Positions 45,483 to 54,112 of a DNA stretch of 64,000 nucleotides are shown piece by piece. This DNA comes from Synergistaceae bacterium. Its GTDB lineage: Bacteria; Synergistota; Synergistia; Synergistales; Aminobacteriaceae. Location of the stretch: positions 14,396 to 78,395 of the forward strand of contig JALHFZ010000001.1 in NCBI GenBank assembly GCA_022837505.1, given 5' to 3'. Each line of letters begins with the position of its first letter. The stretch's first letter is position 1. The notes below the pieces were generated by a model, which saw only the letters and a program-made list of their open reading frames with translations, searched no databases and was not told where the DNA came from. A program made the position numbers and the translations under genes.

Positions 45483-46204
45483 CGGATATTTTCCTTTCTG
45501 GAGAGAAACTGGAGCCCCTTCTGCGCGGCGGCGAACTCGGCGGACTTTCGGGACTGCCCCGTGCCCTTCCCCGCCGTCTCTCCGTCAAGAAGGAGGCGGA
45601 CCGTGAAAAGAGGGGCGTGGGAGGGTCCCTCCACAGCCACGGTCTCGTAGATGGGAAGGCCGAGTCCATACTCCTGGGAGGCCCTCTGAAGCCTTGATTT
45701 CGGGTCATCCTCCTCATCACAGAAGACGATCCGGGAGTTCTGAAAGGAGAGGTAGGCCGAGACGACCGGGAATACCCCTTCGTACCCTCCGTCAAGAAAT
45801 ACCCCGCCGATCAGGGCCTCGGCGGCATCCGCGCAGGACGAGTCGCTTTCATCGTTCCGGGCCATCCCCTTCCCTTTTCTGAGAAGAGTGCAGATCCCCA
45901 TGGCCCGCCCCCACGCGAGAAGGGCCTGGCCGCACACAAGGGCGGCTCTCCTTTGGGAAAGACGCCCTTCGTCCCAGAGGGGAAACTCGGCAAAGAGACT
46001 CTGAGAGACGGAAAGCTGAAGGACAGCGTCGCCGAGAAATTCAAGCCGCTCGTTTGAAAAAGAGATCCCCTGCTCATAGGTATAGGATGAATGGGTCAGA
46101 GCTTTTTCGAGGAGGAACGGGTCGGTGAAAAAATACCCGACCCGTTCCTGAAGTTTCAGAAGCTCCCCGGCGAACCAACGGCTGTATTCTTCGCTGCAGG
46201 TCAT
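45479..46204 (-). CDS. rnc: Ribonuclease III
   Basis: A 241-residue dsRNA endonuclease that processes rRNA and structured mRNAs. The signature NERLEFLGDAVLQL lies near residue 50 and the second acidic site is DAAEALIGGVFLDGG. A C-terminal dsRNA-binding domain ends in KSAEFAAAQKGLQFL. It follows fabF by 15 bases, the fabF-rnc order known from many bacteria. A long perfect hairpin upstream of fabF in the same transcript could be one of its substrates. Confidence 0.95.
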   Translation of the reverse strand: MTCSEEYSRWFAGELLKLQERVGYFFTDPFLLEKALTHSSYTYEQGISFSNERLEFLGDAVLQLSVSQSLFAEFPLWDEGRLSQRRAALVCGQALLAWGRAMGICTLLRKGKGMARNDESDSSCADAAEALIGGVFLDGGYEGVFPVVSAYLSFQNSRIVFCDEEDDPKSRLQRASQEYGLGLPIYETVAVEGPSHAPLFTVRLLLDGETAGKGTGQSRKSAEFAAAQKGLQFLSRKENIR

Positions 46205-46219
46205 GGAGAGAAGGGAGCC

Positions 46220-47458
46220 TTACTCCTCAAATTTCTGAAAGGCCAGCACTCCGTTGTGCCCTCCGAAACCGAAGCTGTTGATAAGCAGACGGGATACCTT
46301 CTGCTCCACTGGCTCAGGACCCACCACCCTGATGGGGCATTCGGGGTCGAGATTATCGAGGTTGATGGTGGGGTGAATGATCCCCTCCTCGATGGCCTGG
46401 AGGGCCGCGATGGTCTCGAGTGCTCCCGCAGCGCCGAGGCAGTGGCCGATCATTGATTTTGTGGAGTTCACCCAGACATTATCCGTATGATCTCCGAGGA
46501 CATTCCTGATTGCGAGAGCTTCCATCTTATCGTTCAGCTCCGTGGATGTTCCGTGGGCGTTTACGTACTCCACATCCTCGGGGACCCATTTCGCCGAATG
46601 CATCGCCTTTCTCATGGCCCGTGACGCCCCTTCTCCATTGGGGTCGGGGGCGGTGATATGGCTTGCATCACAGGTTGTTCCGTACCCCACAAGCTCTGCA
46701 TAGATATGGGCTCCCCGGGCTTTCGCATGTTCGAGTTCCTCGAGGATAAGCACCCCCGCTCCCTCTCCCATGACAAAGCCGTCCCGATCGATGTCGAAGG
46801 GCCGGGAGGCTTTTTCCGGTTCACTGATGCGGGTGGACAGCGCCTTCATGGCGGCGAACCCGGCGATGCTGATGCTTCTGAGGGCCGCCTCGGTACCGCC
46901 GGCAAGGATCACGTCTGCGTCGTCCCGGATGATTGTATGATAGGCCTCCCCCATGCTGTGCACCGATGTTGCGCAGGCAGTCACAACGCAGATGTTGGGC
47001 CCCTTGGCGTTGTGTTTGATGGCCACATAGGCTGTGGACATATTGCTGATCATCATGGGGATGAAAAAGGGGCTCACCCGTTTCGGCCCTTTTTCCATCA
47101 TGGTTTTAAAGTTGTTGAAAGTGGTCTCGATGCCCCCCTGACCGCTTCCTATGTAGACACCGAATTTATGGGGATCCAGAGCTGCGGTATCGAGCTTTCC
47201 GTCCTCAACCGCAAGATCGGCCGCCGCGACAGCGAACTGAATCACCCTGTCGGAGCGTTTCGCCTCTTTACCTTCCATCCATCTGGCAGGATCGAAATCC
47301 TTGATTTCTGCTCCGATAGGGACGGGGCAGTCGCTCACGTCAAAAGTCGTGAGGGGACCAACGCCGTTTTTTCCCTCTTTTAGGGCCTGCCAGTAATTTT
47401 CTCTTCCCGTGGCGATTGGACTGACTACGCCAAGACCTGTAATGACAACCCTTCTCAC
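46220..47458 (-). CDS. fabF: 3-oxoacyl-ACP synthase II
   Basis: A 412-residue condensing enzyme that elongates acyl-ACP with malonyl-ACP. The active-site cysteine is in VVTACATSVHSMGEA near residue 162. The two histidines are in VNAHGTSTELND and STKSMIGHCLGAAG. GSGQGGIETTF and FGFGGHNGVLAF are also typical. It is separated from acpP by about 100 bases containing a long hairpin. Confidence 0.96.
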   Translation of the reverse strand: MRRVVITGLGVVSPIATGRENYWQALKEGKNGVGPLTTFDVSDCPVPIGAEIKDFDPARWMEGKEAKRSDRVIQFAVAAADLAVEDGKLDTAALDPHKFGVYIGSGQGGIETTFNNFKTMMEKGPKRVSPFFIPMMISNMSTAYVAIKHNAKGPNICVVTACATSVHSMGEAYHTIIRDDADVILAGGTEAALRSISIAGFAAMKALSTRISEPEKASRPFDIDRDGFVMGEGAGVLILEELEHAKARGAHIYAELVGYGTTCDASHITAPDPNGEGASRAMRKAMHSAKWVPEDVEYVNAHGTSTELNDKMEALAIRNVLGDHTDNVWVNSTKSMIGHCLGAAGALETIAALQAIEEGIIHPTINLDNLDPECPIRVVGPEPVEQKVSRLLINSFGFGGHNGVLAFQKFEE

Positions 47459-47504
47459 TGCACTTCACTCCTCCGCTGCGAGGGCCGAATTCATGCCTCT
47501 TATT

Positions 47505-47549
47505 GGAACTCCGGTACGGAAATCAGCAGCCTTTCCGTACCGGAGTTCC
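47505..47549 (-). promoter_or_regulatory. 18-bp perfect hairpin between acpP and fabF
   Basis: GGAACTCCGGTACGGAAA (47505-47522) pairs perfectly with TTTCCGTACCGGAGTTCC (47532-47549) around a nine-base loop. No U run follows on the minus strand, so it is unlikely to be a simple terminator. It may be a processing or stability element that uncouples acpP from fabF. Confidence 0.75.
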
Positions 47550-47562
47550 CTGGTTCAAGGGG

Positions 47563-47814
47563 TTACTCGTCTACGCCGAGTTTGCCCAGAGTGTAATTCA
47601 TGGCTTCTCCGACGGTAGTCAGCTTTTCAGCGTCCTCGTCGGGAATTTCAATGTCAAATTCCTCTTCGATTCCCATGATAAGTTCAACGATATCAAGGGA
47701 GTCTGCACCCAGGTCCTCCACAAAAGAAGCTTCGGGGACGATCTGGTCCTCCTCGACGTCAAGTCTGTCGATGATGATCTCCTTCAACCGGGAAAGCATT
47801 TCCTCTTTTTTCAT
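47563..47814 (-). CDS. acpP: Acyl carrier protein
   Basis: An 83-residue acidic four-helix protein. The serine that receives phosphopantetheine is in [14 protein letters not shown] near residue 39. It is the acyl shuttle for all fab enzymes encoded around it. CoaD, which supplies the phosphopantetheine precursor, is encoded at 56610. Confidence 0.97.
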   Translation of the reverse strand: MKKEEMLSRLKEIIIDRLDVEEDQIVPEASFVEDLGADSLDIVELIMGIEEEFDIEIPDEDAEKLTTVGEAMNYTLGKLGVDE

Positions 47815-47842
47815 TCATGTTCACCCCCTTCCAGTTCTCTTT

Positions 47843-48586
47843 TTAACACATGGTCATGCCGCCGTCTACGGCAATGACTTGTCCCGTTATATATGACGCT
47901 TCCGGGGATGCGAGAAACCCCGCCACATGGGCAACATCTTCGGGGGTCCCCGCCCGTCCGGCGGGAATCTGTCTCATAAGGGCCTCCCGCGCCTCAGCCG
48001 GGAGGGAATCGGTCATATCGGATGAAATGAATCCCGGGGCTATGGCATTTACAGTGATGCCCCTGGCGGCGTACTCCCGGGCAACGGATTTCGTCAGCCC
48101 GATGACCCCCGCCTTCGAAGCGCAGTAGTTTGCCTGGCCGGGATTTCCGATTATGGCAACAACGGAGGCGAGGTTGATGATCCTGCCCCACTTTGCCCTG
48201 ACCATGCTCCGGAGGGCCTCCCTGGTGCAATAATACACCGACGAGAGGTTTGCCTCCAGCACCGAATGCCAATCTTCATCCTTCATTCGGAGAATGAGGC
48301 CGTCCCGGGTTATCCCCGCGTTGTTCACGAGCACGGAGGGTGAGCCGAGCTCTTCCTGTACGGCAGCGAAGAGCTTTTTGACCTCTTCGCCTTTCGAGAC
48401 ATCTCCCTGAAAGGGCAGGGCTTCGCCCCCCCTCTCTCGGATTATGGCGCATACTTCATGGGCGGCCTTCTCGCTTTTGCTGTAATTCACCGCCAGGACA
48501 AAGCTCCGCTCGGCCAGCCCGAGGGCTACGGCCCTTCCGATACCCCTTCCTGCGCCGGTGACAAGGGCGATTTTTCTGTCAGTCAT
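47843..48586 (-). CDS. fabG: 3-oxoacyl-ACP reductase
   Basis: A 247-residue short-chain dehydrogenase. The NADPH motif TGAGRGIGRAVALGLAE is at the N-terminus. The catalytic Ser and YxxxK are in INLASVVAIIGNPGQANYCASKAG, and NNAGITRDGLI is the NNAG motif. It overlaps fabD by eight bases. Confidence 0.95.
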   Translation of the reverse strand: MTDRKIALVTGAGRGIGRAVALGLAERSFVLAVNYSKSEKAAHEVCAIIRERGGEALPFQGDVSKGEEVKKLFAAVQEELGSPSVLVNNAGITRDGLILRMKDEDWHSVLEANLSSVYYCTREALRSMVRAKWGRIINLASVVAIIGNPGQANYCASKAGVIGLTKSVAREYAARGITVNAIAPGFISSDMTDSLPAEAREALMRQIPAGRAGTPEDVAHVAGFLASPEASYITGQVIAVDGGMTMC

Positions 48587-49535
48587 CGGAAGATTCTCCC
48601 TTCAGAAAGGAAAGGGCGGATTCGATCTCTTCAAGTCTTCCGAAGGATCGAACCTCGAGTCCCTTGCGGCACTTCTTCACGAGGCCGGAGAGGACAGCTC
48701 CGGGACCGACCTCGAGAAACCTCTGCACTCCCTTGTCCGCCATGAAGTTCACCGAATCACACCACAGAACCGGGCGGAAGGTCTGGTCGAAAAGGGCAGA
48801 CCGGATCTCCTCCACTGTCTCGACAGGCCTCGCCCAGGCGTTGGACACGACGGGAGCGGAGGGGGTCTTCCAGGAAGATTCCCCGAAGGCCTCAAGAAGT
48901 TTGTCCGCCACAGGGCGCATCTGCCTGCTGTGAAAGGGCGCGCTTACATTCAGTGGGATGACCCTTTTCGCTCCCCGCTCTTTTGCCAGGGCCATGACGG
49001 TCTTCACGGAAGCCGTCTCGCCGGAGACGACAACCTGTCCCGGAGAGTTGAAGTTGGCTGGCTGGCATTCCCCAGAGGGTGCACCCTCCCGGCATATCTC
49101 CTCCACCGCCGGAGGATCGAGCCCCAGGATGGCCGCCATGGCCCCCTCCCCCTCGGGGACGGCCTCCTGCATCAGCCTGCCCCGGAGGTGGACGAGCCGA
49201 GCCCCGTCTTCAAGGGAGAGGGCTCCTCCGGCAACAAGGGCCGTATATTCACCGAGGCTGTGACCGGCGAGGAAAAGGGGGCGCAGGGGCTCTCCGGCCT
49301 TTTCCTTCAGCACCTCGAAACAGGCGATGCTTGCCGCAAGGAGGGCGGGCTGCGTCAGTGCGGTCCGCTTCAGTTCCTCCTCCGGACCGGCGAAGATCGT
49401 CCGGGAAAGGGGAAAGGAGAGGGCGTCGTCCACCCTCGAGAAAACCTCCGCCGCTGCGGGGAAGGCGTCCGCGAGGTCCTTTCCCATGCCGACCTCCTGG
49501 GATCCCTGGCCGGGAAAGATCAGTGAGTATATCAT
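48579..49535 (-). CDS. fabD: Malonyl-CoA:ACP transacylase
   Basis: A 318-residue acyltransferase that loads malonate onto ACP. The N-terminus is SLIFPGQGSQEVGMG. The catalytic serine is in LAGHSLGEYTALV near residue 93 and the histidine in VSAPFHSRQM. The ATG at 49535 overlaps the fabK stop. Confidence 0.95.
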   Translation of the reverse strand: MIYSLIFPGQGSQEVGMGKDLADAFPAAAEVFSRVDDALSFPLSRTIFAGPEEELKRTALTQPALLAASIACFEVLKEKAGEPLRPLFLAGHSLGEYTALVAGGALSLEDGARLVHLRGRLMQEAVPEGEGAMAAILGLDPPAVEEICREGAPSGECQPANFNSPGQVVVSGETASVKTVMALAKERGAKRVIPLNVSAPFHSRQMRPVADKLLEAFGESSWKTPSAPVVSNAWARPVETVEEIRSALFDQTFRPVLWCDSVNFMADKGVQRFLEVGPGAVLSGLVKKCRKGLEVRSFGRLEEIESALSFLKGESSDD

Positions 49536-50533
49536 TCTGATCCGATCTCCTCAGCCGGGCAGTAGGAAAAAGGCATTTCCGCCAGTTCGCGGCTGATTCT
49601 GCATGCAGAGGCAAACATCTCAGAGATGATGACGGCGGCGGGAAGAATTTCCTTCACGAGGGCCGCGGACTGGCCGGCCATCAGCGATCCCCACTCCACA
49701 TCACCGTTGACCACGGCGGCCCGAAGGCGTCCCGCTCCGAGGCGTTCGATTTCCTCCACGGTGGCGTTCTGCTTTTCGAGCTCCTCGAACTTGCCGGTGA
49801 GCTTGTTTTTCAGGCAGCGGACGGGGTGGCCGGTGGACCTGCCGGTGACGGCGTTGCTCCTGTCCCTCGCCTCAAGGACGGCCTGCTTGTAGGCAGGGTG
49901 AACGGTGGATTCTTCGCAGCAGATGAACCTCGTCCCCACCTGAACGCCCTCCGCTCCGAGGGCAAAGGCCGCAGCCACTCCCCGCCCGTCGGCGATCCCC
50001 CCTGCGGCGATGACGGGGATTTTCACCGAGTCGGCCACCTGGGGGATCATCACCATGGTGGTCAGTTCACCGATATGCCCCCCCGCCTCCATTCCCTCGG
50101 CCACCACGGCATCGGCTCCCTGCTTCTCCACCCGCCGCGCCTGGGCTACGGAGGCAATGACGGGGACGATGACCGTTCCGAGGGACTTGAGCTGGTCGAT
50201 GACCTTTCCGGGGCTTCCCGCCCCTGTGGTCACGATCGGCACCCGGTGCTTCGCCGCAAGGGCGATCACATCATCCACCGTAGGGGAGAGGAGCATGATA
50301 TTGAGCCCGAAGGGTTTGTCCGTGAGTTTCCGCACCTTGACAAGCTGCTCCTCCAGGAGTTCGGGGGGCATATTCGAAGCGGCGATGACGCCGAGCCCTC
50401 CGCCGTTGCTCACTGCCGCCGCAAGTTCGGCGTCGGCCACCCATGCCATCCCCCCCTGGACCAGGGGGTAGGGGCATCCGAAAAGACGGGTTATGCGGTT
50501 TTCCCCTGAGGGGAATGGCGTGTCATGCTTCAT
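49532..50533 (-). CDS. fabK: Enoyl-ACP reductase II (flavin-dependent FabK)
   Basis: A 333-residue TIM-barrel flavoprotein of the nitronate monooxygenase/FabK family, reducing enoyl-ACP with NADH or NADPH. PLVQGGMAWVADAELAAAVS opens the FMN barrel. VVAEGMEAGGHIGELTTM and PVIAAGGIADGRGVAAAFALGAEGVQVGTRF bind FMN. Placement between fabH and fabD identifies it as the pathway's enoyl reductase; no fabI is in the operon. It overlaps fabH by 11 bases. Confidence 0.93.
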   Translation of the reverse strand: MKHDTPFPSGENRITRLFGCPYPLVQGGMAWVADAELAAAVSNGGGLGVIAASNMPPELLEEQLVKVRKLTDKPFGLNIMLLSPTVDDVIALAAKHRVPIVTTGAGSPGKVIDQLKSLGTVIVPVIASVAQARRVEKQGADAVVAEGMEAGGHIGELTTMVMIPQVADSVKIPVIAAGGIADGRGVAAAFALGAEGVQVGTRFICCEESTVHPAYKQAVLEARDRSNAVTGRSTGHPVRCLKNKLTGKFEELEKQNATVEEIERLGAGRLRAAVVNGDVEWGSLMAGQSAALVKEILPAAVIISEMFASACRISRELAEMPFSYCPAEEIGSE

Positions 50534-51521
50534 ATATAATACCTCCGTATGTCATGCCGGCTCCAAAAGCGGTAAAGAGGAGTTTTTCTCCCTTCCGGAG
50601 CCGTTTTTCCCTCAGAAACTCTGAAAGGGCGATAAAGAGCGACGCAGCCGAAGTATTTCCGTATTCGGCTATATTCAGGATCACCTTATCGGGTGAAATG
50701 CCGAGACGCTCCGCCGAACGCTCGATGATCCTCTGGTTGGCCTGGTGAAAGAACCACCAGTCGATATCCTCGGGAGAAAACCCCGAGGCCCCGCAGTAGT
50801 CCCTGAGGAAAGGGGGGATCGTCCTGTTCACGAACTTGAAGACATCATTTCCCTTCATGGCGACGTAGTGAAGCTTGTTTTTTACGGTTTCAGCGGTCGC
50901 GGGGTACTGCACCACTCCGCCGGGAAGGGTGATCTGTTCGTGTTTCGTTCCGTCGGACCGCAGCTCAGCGGAGATGAACTTCCCCTCTCCCTCCCGGGAC
51001 GGGCCGAGGACGACTGCCCCCGCACCGTCTCCGAAGAGTACGCAGGTATTCCGGTCCGTCCAGTCGATGAGAGGAGAGAGGACCTCCGCTCCGATGACAA
51101 GGACCCTCTTCCACATACCCGAGGCAATGCCTCCCGCAGCGACGGCCATGGAGTAGACGCCGCTGGTGCACCCCGACTGGACGTCGAAGGCCCCGGCGTT
51201 CAGTGCGCCGAGCAGTCCCTGCACCTTGGGGGCGACTCCGGGGAAGAGGGTATCAGGGCTGTTGGTGGCCACGATGATCATATCCAGTTCGGAGGGGTCC
51301 ACTCCCGCGTCGTCAAGGGCGGCCCGGGCGGCCTTCTCGGCGACGGTGCTCGTCAGCTCTCCTTCAGCGGCGATATGGCGGCGCTGAATACCCGTACGGT
51401 CGCGGATCCATTCGTCGCTTGTCTCCACGAGCCTTGAAAGATCGTCGTTTGTAAGGACTTTCTCTGGAACGTACATGCCGCTCCCCCAGAGGGAAACAGG
51501 TATTCCCCGAAAAAAAGCCAT
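50523..51521 (-). CDS. fabH: 3-oxoacyl-ACP synthase III
   Basis: A 332-residue initiating condensing enzyme that joins acetyl-CoA and malonyl-ACP. The active-site cysteine is in FDVQSGCTSGVYSMAVA near residue 116. The histidine is in WWFFHQANQRIIE and the asparagine in NIAEYGNTSAAS. SDEWIRDRTGIQRRH is the N-terminal signature. Confidence 0.96.
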   Translation of the reverse strand: MAFFRGIPVSLWGSGMYVPEKVLTNDDLSRLVETSDEWIRDRTGIQRRHIAAEGELTSTVAEKAARAALDDAGVDPSELDMIIVATNSPDTLFPGVAPKVQGLLGALNAGAFDVQSGCTSGVYSMAVAAGGIASGMWKRVLVIGAEVLSPLIDWTDRNTCVLFGDGAGAVVLGPSREGEGKFISAELRSDGTKHEQITLPGGVVQYPATAETVKNKLHYVAMKGNDVFKFVNRTIPPFLRDYCGASGFSPEDIDWWFFHQANQRIIERSAERLGISPDKVILNIAEYGNTSAASLFIALSEFLREKRLRKGEKLLFTAFGAGMTYGGIIYEA

Positions 51522-51535
51522 ATGAATAACCTCCT

Positions 51536-52525
51536 CTACTCCAACTCTTCCTGAATACGCTCCACGCCCTTCTGAAGGGCGAAATTACGGGCTACAGAGA
51601 GGGCGCTTGCAATTGCCGGGGCCTTTGACCTGCCGTGGGCCTTCACAACGACGCCATTCACTCCCAGGAGGGGGGTTCCGCCATGCCTTTCGTAGTTGAA
51701 GCGGGACCAGAGATCCTTCATCATGGGGATCATAAAGACCATCCCCATCTTCGGCAGGATCCGCTGCCCCATCTCCTCCTTCAATATGGAGGCCACGGCT
51801 GTCATCAGCCCTTCGGCGAACTTCAATATGACGTTGCCGGAGAATCCGTCGCATACCACCACGTCTGCCCGGCTGTAGGGGATGTCATCTCCCTCGACGT
51901 ACCCCGTATAGTTGAGGGAGCTGCCCAGAAGCAACTCCCGCGCTGCGGAGATGACCTCGTCTCCTTTGATCTCCTCCGAGCCGTTTGAAAGGAGGGCTAC
52001 CTTCGGCTCGGCAACGCCGAGGATCTTTTTTGAATAGACATTGCCCATGTGGGCAAACTGATAGAGATTCAGGGACTTGCTTCTCACCGTAGCCCCCACG
52101 TCGAGAAGAAAAGTATACTTACTGAGGGTGGGAAGCGCAACACCGAAGGCAGGGCGGTCGATGCCCCGGATCCTTCCCGCCACAAGCACTCCCCCCGCCA
52201 CTATGGCCCCCGTGTTGCCGGCGGAGACGCACCCCTCGGCCTCCTTTGACCGGACCATTTCCATGGCAAGGCGAAGGCTGGATTGCCGTTTTTTTCTCAT
52301 CGCCCGGGTCGGGTGTTCGTCCATCCCGATCAGTTCCTCCGCATGAACGACGGAAAGCCGCTTTCGTACACCCTCGGGGAGGGGTTCGATGAGGGGTCGG
52401 ATCTCCCCTTCTTTGCCCACGAGGATAAGCTCAAGGTCTTTATAGGAATCACAGGCAGCGGCGGCCCCTCTGCAGGTCTCGGCAGGACCGTGGTCGCCGC
52501 CCATGGCATCAAGAGCAAGAATCAA
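51536..52525 (-). CDS. plsX: Phosphate acyltransferase PlsX
   Basis: A 329-residue enzyme making acyl-phosphate from acyl-ACP for phospholipid synthesis. The N-terminal motif ILALDAMGGDHGP and GNTGAIVAGGVLVAG, VCDGFSGNVILKFAEG are family signatures. The chosen start is a TTG at 52525, which gives the family N-terminus and follows GAGGTGA by seven bases. Earlier in-frame codons would overlap fapR. It lies 22 bases after fapR. Confidence 0.93.
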   Translation of the reverse strand: MILALDAMGGDHGPAETCRGAAAACDSYKDLELILVGKEGEIRPLIEPLPEGVRKRLSVVHAEELIGMDEHPTRAMRKKRQSSLRLAMEMVRSKEAEGCVSAGNTGAIVAGGVLVAGRIRGIDRPAFGVALPTLSKYTFLLDVGATVRSKSLNLYQFAHMGNVYSKKILGVAEPKVALLSNGSEEIKGDEVISAARELLLGSSLNYTGYVEGDDIPYSRADVVVCDGFSGNVILKFAEGLMTAVASILKEEMGQRILPKMGMVFMIPMMKDLWSRFNYERHGGTPLLGVNGVVVKAHGRSKAPAIASALSVARNFALQKGVERIQEELE

Positions 52526-52547
52526 ATAGATGTCACCTCTCTCACTC

Positions 52548-53132
52548 TCAGGATACACCCTTGCCGGGAAGTGCCGCGGCAATGAAGCGCCCTACGAAAA
52601 TTTCCTTATCTCCCACTCTGGTACGCACACTCACTATGTATTTGTTCTCCTTGGAAACGCCCACCTTGGCCCGGGCGATGAGGGTGTCGCCCACTCTGGC
52701 GTGCCCCTTGTACTCGCCTCTCATGGAATCGATGATCACCAGGTCGGCTTCCACTACGGCGATGGCGATGGTACTCGCCTGGGCATAGATGTAATGATCC
52801 CAGATCATGTCAGTCTGCCGGAAGGCCATCTCCCGGCGGGTCTGGAGAACGGAAAGGGCCCATTTGTCCGGCTCGAGCTCGAGGAGGTCCCCCACCACTT
52901 CATTCTCCTTGAGGGAGCGGAGCTTGCTCGTGGCCTTCTGGGCCATGGAGCGCATTCTCTCCCGAAGCTCCGGAAGGGCGAGGATAGCACGGTCCATCCG
53001 GATCGTGCTGACACTGACCCCGAGTATATGGGCCAGCTGCTCGTCAGTAGCCAGGGGGTTCTGCTCGATCATTTTCAGAAGTTTTGCCTGCCGGGCTTTC
53101 TTTCTCTGAGACGCTATGAAGGCTCCCTCCAA
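52548..53132 (-). CDS. fapR: Fatty acid biosynthesis repressor FapR
   Basis: A protein of about 194 residues with an N-terminal helix-turn-helix (NPLATDEQLAHILGVSVSTIRMDRAIL) and a C-terminal hotdog domain that binds malonyl-CoA. It represses fatty acid and phospholipid genes when malonyl-CoA is low. The start is uncertain. A TTG at 53132 is annotated. An ATA at 53117 has a far better ribosome site (GGAGG eight bases upstream) and gives the family-like N-terminus (M)ASQRKKARQ. An earlier TTG at 53201 coincides with the -35 box and is rejected. Confidence 0.88.
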   Translation of the reverse strand: MEGAFIASQRKKARQAKLLKMIEQNPLATDEQLAHILGVSVSTIRMDRAILALPELRERMRSMAQKATSKLRSLKENEVVGDLLELEPDKWALSVLQTRREMAFRQTDMIWDHYIYAQASTIAIAVVEADLVIIDSMRGEYKGHARVGDTLIARAKVGVSKENKYIVSVRTRVGDKEIFVGRFIAAALPGKGVS

Positions 53133-53135
53133 TTT

Positions 53136-53154
53136 GTTACCTGATACTAGTATC
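53136..53154. promoter_or_regulatory. FapR operator
   Basis: The plus strand reads GTTACCTGATACTAGTATC. It shares the core ACCTGATACTA with the operator I recall for Bacillus FapR (TTAGTACCTGATACTAA type). It lies about 12-30 bases downstream of the predicted transcription start, in the untranslated leader, so bound FapR would block its own operon. Confidence 0.7.
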
Positions 53155-53172
53155 TGCTCTGAAGATGAGGTA

Positions 53173-53201
53173 AGTATATTCTCGGAGACAAACGGCGTCA
53201 A
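53173..53201 (-). promoter_or_regulatory. Promoter of the fapR-plsX-fab operon
   Basis: On the minus strand TTGACG (53196-53201), a 17-base spacer and TATACT (53173-53178) form a strong promoter, with the FapR operator right behind it. This explains how the whole operon to rnc could be controlled by malonyl-CoA. Confidence 0.8.
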
Positions 53202-53224
53202 TACTCCCGGGCAAAAAATCCATA

Positions 53225-53260
53225 AAAATAACGGGAGAAGGTCGCCCCTCCCCCGTTATT
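53225..53260 (-). terminator. Terminator after rpmF
   Basis: On the minus strand AATAACGGGGGAG pairs with CTCCCGTTATT, followed by TTTATGGATTTTTT. It separates ackA-DUF177-rpmF from the fapR promoter. Confidence 0.8.
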
Positions 53261-53277
53261 CCCCTGCTCTTCTTTCT

Positions 53278-53484
53278 TCACGCCTGGTCTTTTTTTGCTT
53301 CCGCTGCGGTCACGACAACCTGTCTCCCGCGATAATATCCGCAATCACCGCAGGCGCGGTAGTTCAGGATCACTTCCCCGCAGTGGGGGCATGTGGTGAC
53401 TTCCGGCGTAGAAAGCGAACCAATCCATTCCGACTTTCTTTTATGGGTTCGAGAATGGGATACTCTGCTTTTCGGCACTGCCAT
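53278..53484 (-). CDS. rpmF: Ribosomal protein L32
   Basis: A 68-residue large-subunit protein. The N-terminus MAVPKSRVSHSRTHKRKSEW and the zinc ligands CPHCGE...CGDCGYYRGR are characteristic. It follows the DUF177 gene, a pairing conserved across bacteria, and precedes the fatty acid operon as in many genomes. Confidence 0.96.
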   Translation of the reverse strand: MAVPKSRVSHSRTHKRKSEWIGSLSTPEVTTCPHCGEVILNYRACGDCGYYRGRQVVVTAAEAKKDQA

Positions 53485-53505
53485 TTGATACTTCCCTCCT
53501 TTACG

Positions 53506-54078
53506 CTATTCCTCAGTATCTGCGATCTTCATATCCCGGAGCTTCTCAAGCCTGGGGTCAGTCCCGTTCTGAGGGCATCCGCATTCACCCTCCCTGAGGG
53601 ACTTTCCGCAGAGAGGGCATATCCCTTTGCAGTCAGGAGAACAGATCACCCGAAGGGGAAGGGACATTATGACTGTCTCCCATACCTGGTCGGAGATATT
53701 GATGGTTTTTCTCCAGGAATCCACGGGAACGAAGACGATCTCCTCCTCCCCGGAATCCTCCGGAGGACCACCCTTCTTCCGCAATGTATAAAGATACATG
53801 AAATCGTTCATAATATCAATATCCGCCTGGCCGAGACAGCGGGAACATGAGGAGGAAAGGGTCATTTCAACAGAAATTTCGACGCTGAGCCCTCCGTCGG
53901 CCCATTGAGCTTCGGCGTACACCTGCAGCGGCCCCCTGAAGGAGAACTCCTGGCTGTTGTATGAAAGGGAGGAATCCACCGTTTTTTGCCATGTTCGGGA
54001 GGTGCTCCCCGTATCCTCCCCGAGTTCGGGAGTTTCCAGTTCAAAAATCCAGTCGGACGGTTTTTCCGTGAGCAGCAT
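53506..54078 (-). CDS. YceD/DUF177 family protein
   Basis: A 190-residue protein of the DUF177 family, linked to 23S rRNA accumulation in other bacteria. LSSSCSRCLGQADIDI and the C-terminal zinc-type motif CSPDCKGICPLCGKSL...CGC are diagnostic. It sits between ackA and rpmF with short gaps and is probably co-transcribed with both. Confidence 0.88.
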   Translation of the reverse strand: MLLTEKPSDWIFELETPELGEDTGSTSRTWQKTVDSSLSYNSQEFSFRGPLQVYAEAQWADGGLSVEISVEMTLSSSCSRCLGQADIDIMNDFMYLYTLRKKGGPPEDSGEEEIVFVPVDSWRKTINISDQVWETVIMSLPLRVICSPDCKGICPLCGKSLREGECGCPQNGTDPRLEKLRDMKIADTEE

Positions 54079-54112
54079 TTTTCACCCTCCCTCCCTTCCT
54101 TGCCGTACTCCT

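Noticed and set aside
53133..53201. N-terminal extension of fapR from a TTG at 53201
   Set aside because: The TTG is part of a -35 box with a perfect 17-base spacer to TATACT, and the extension would run through the operator.
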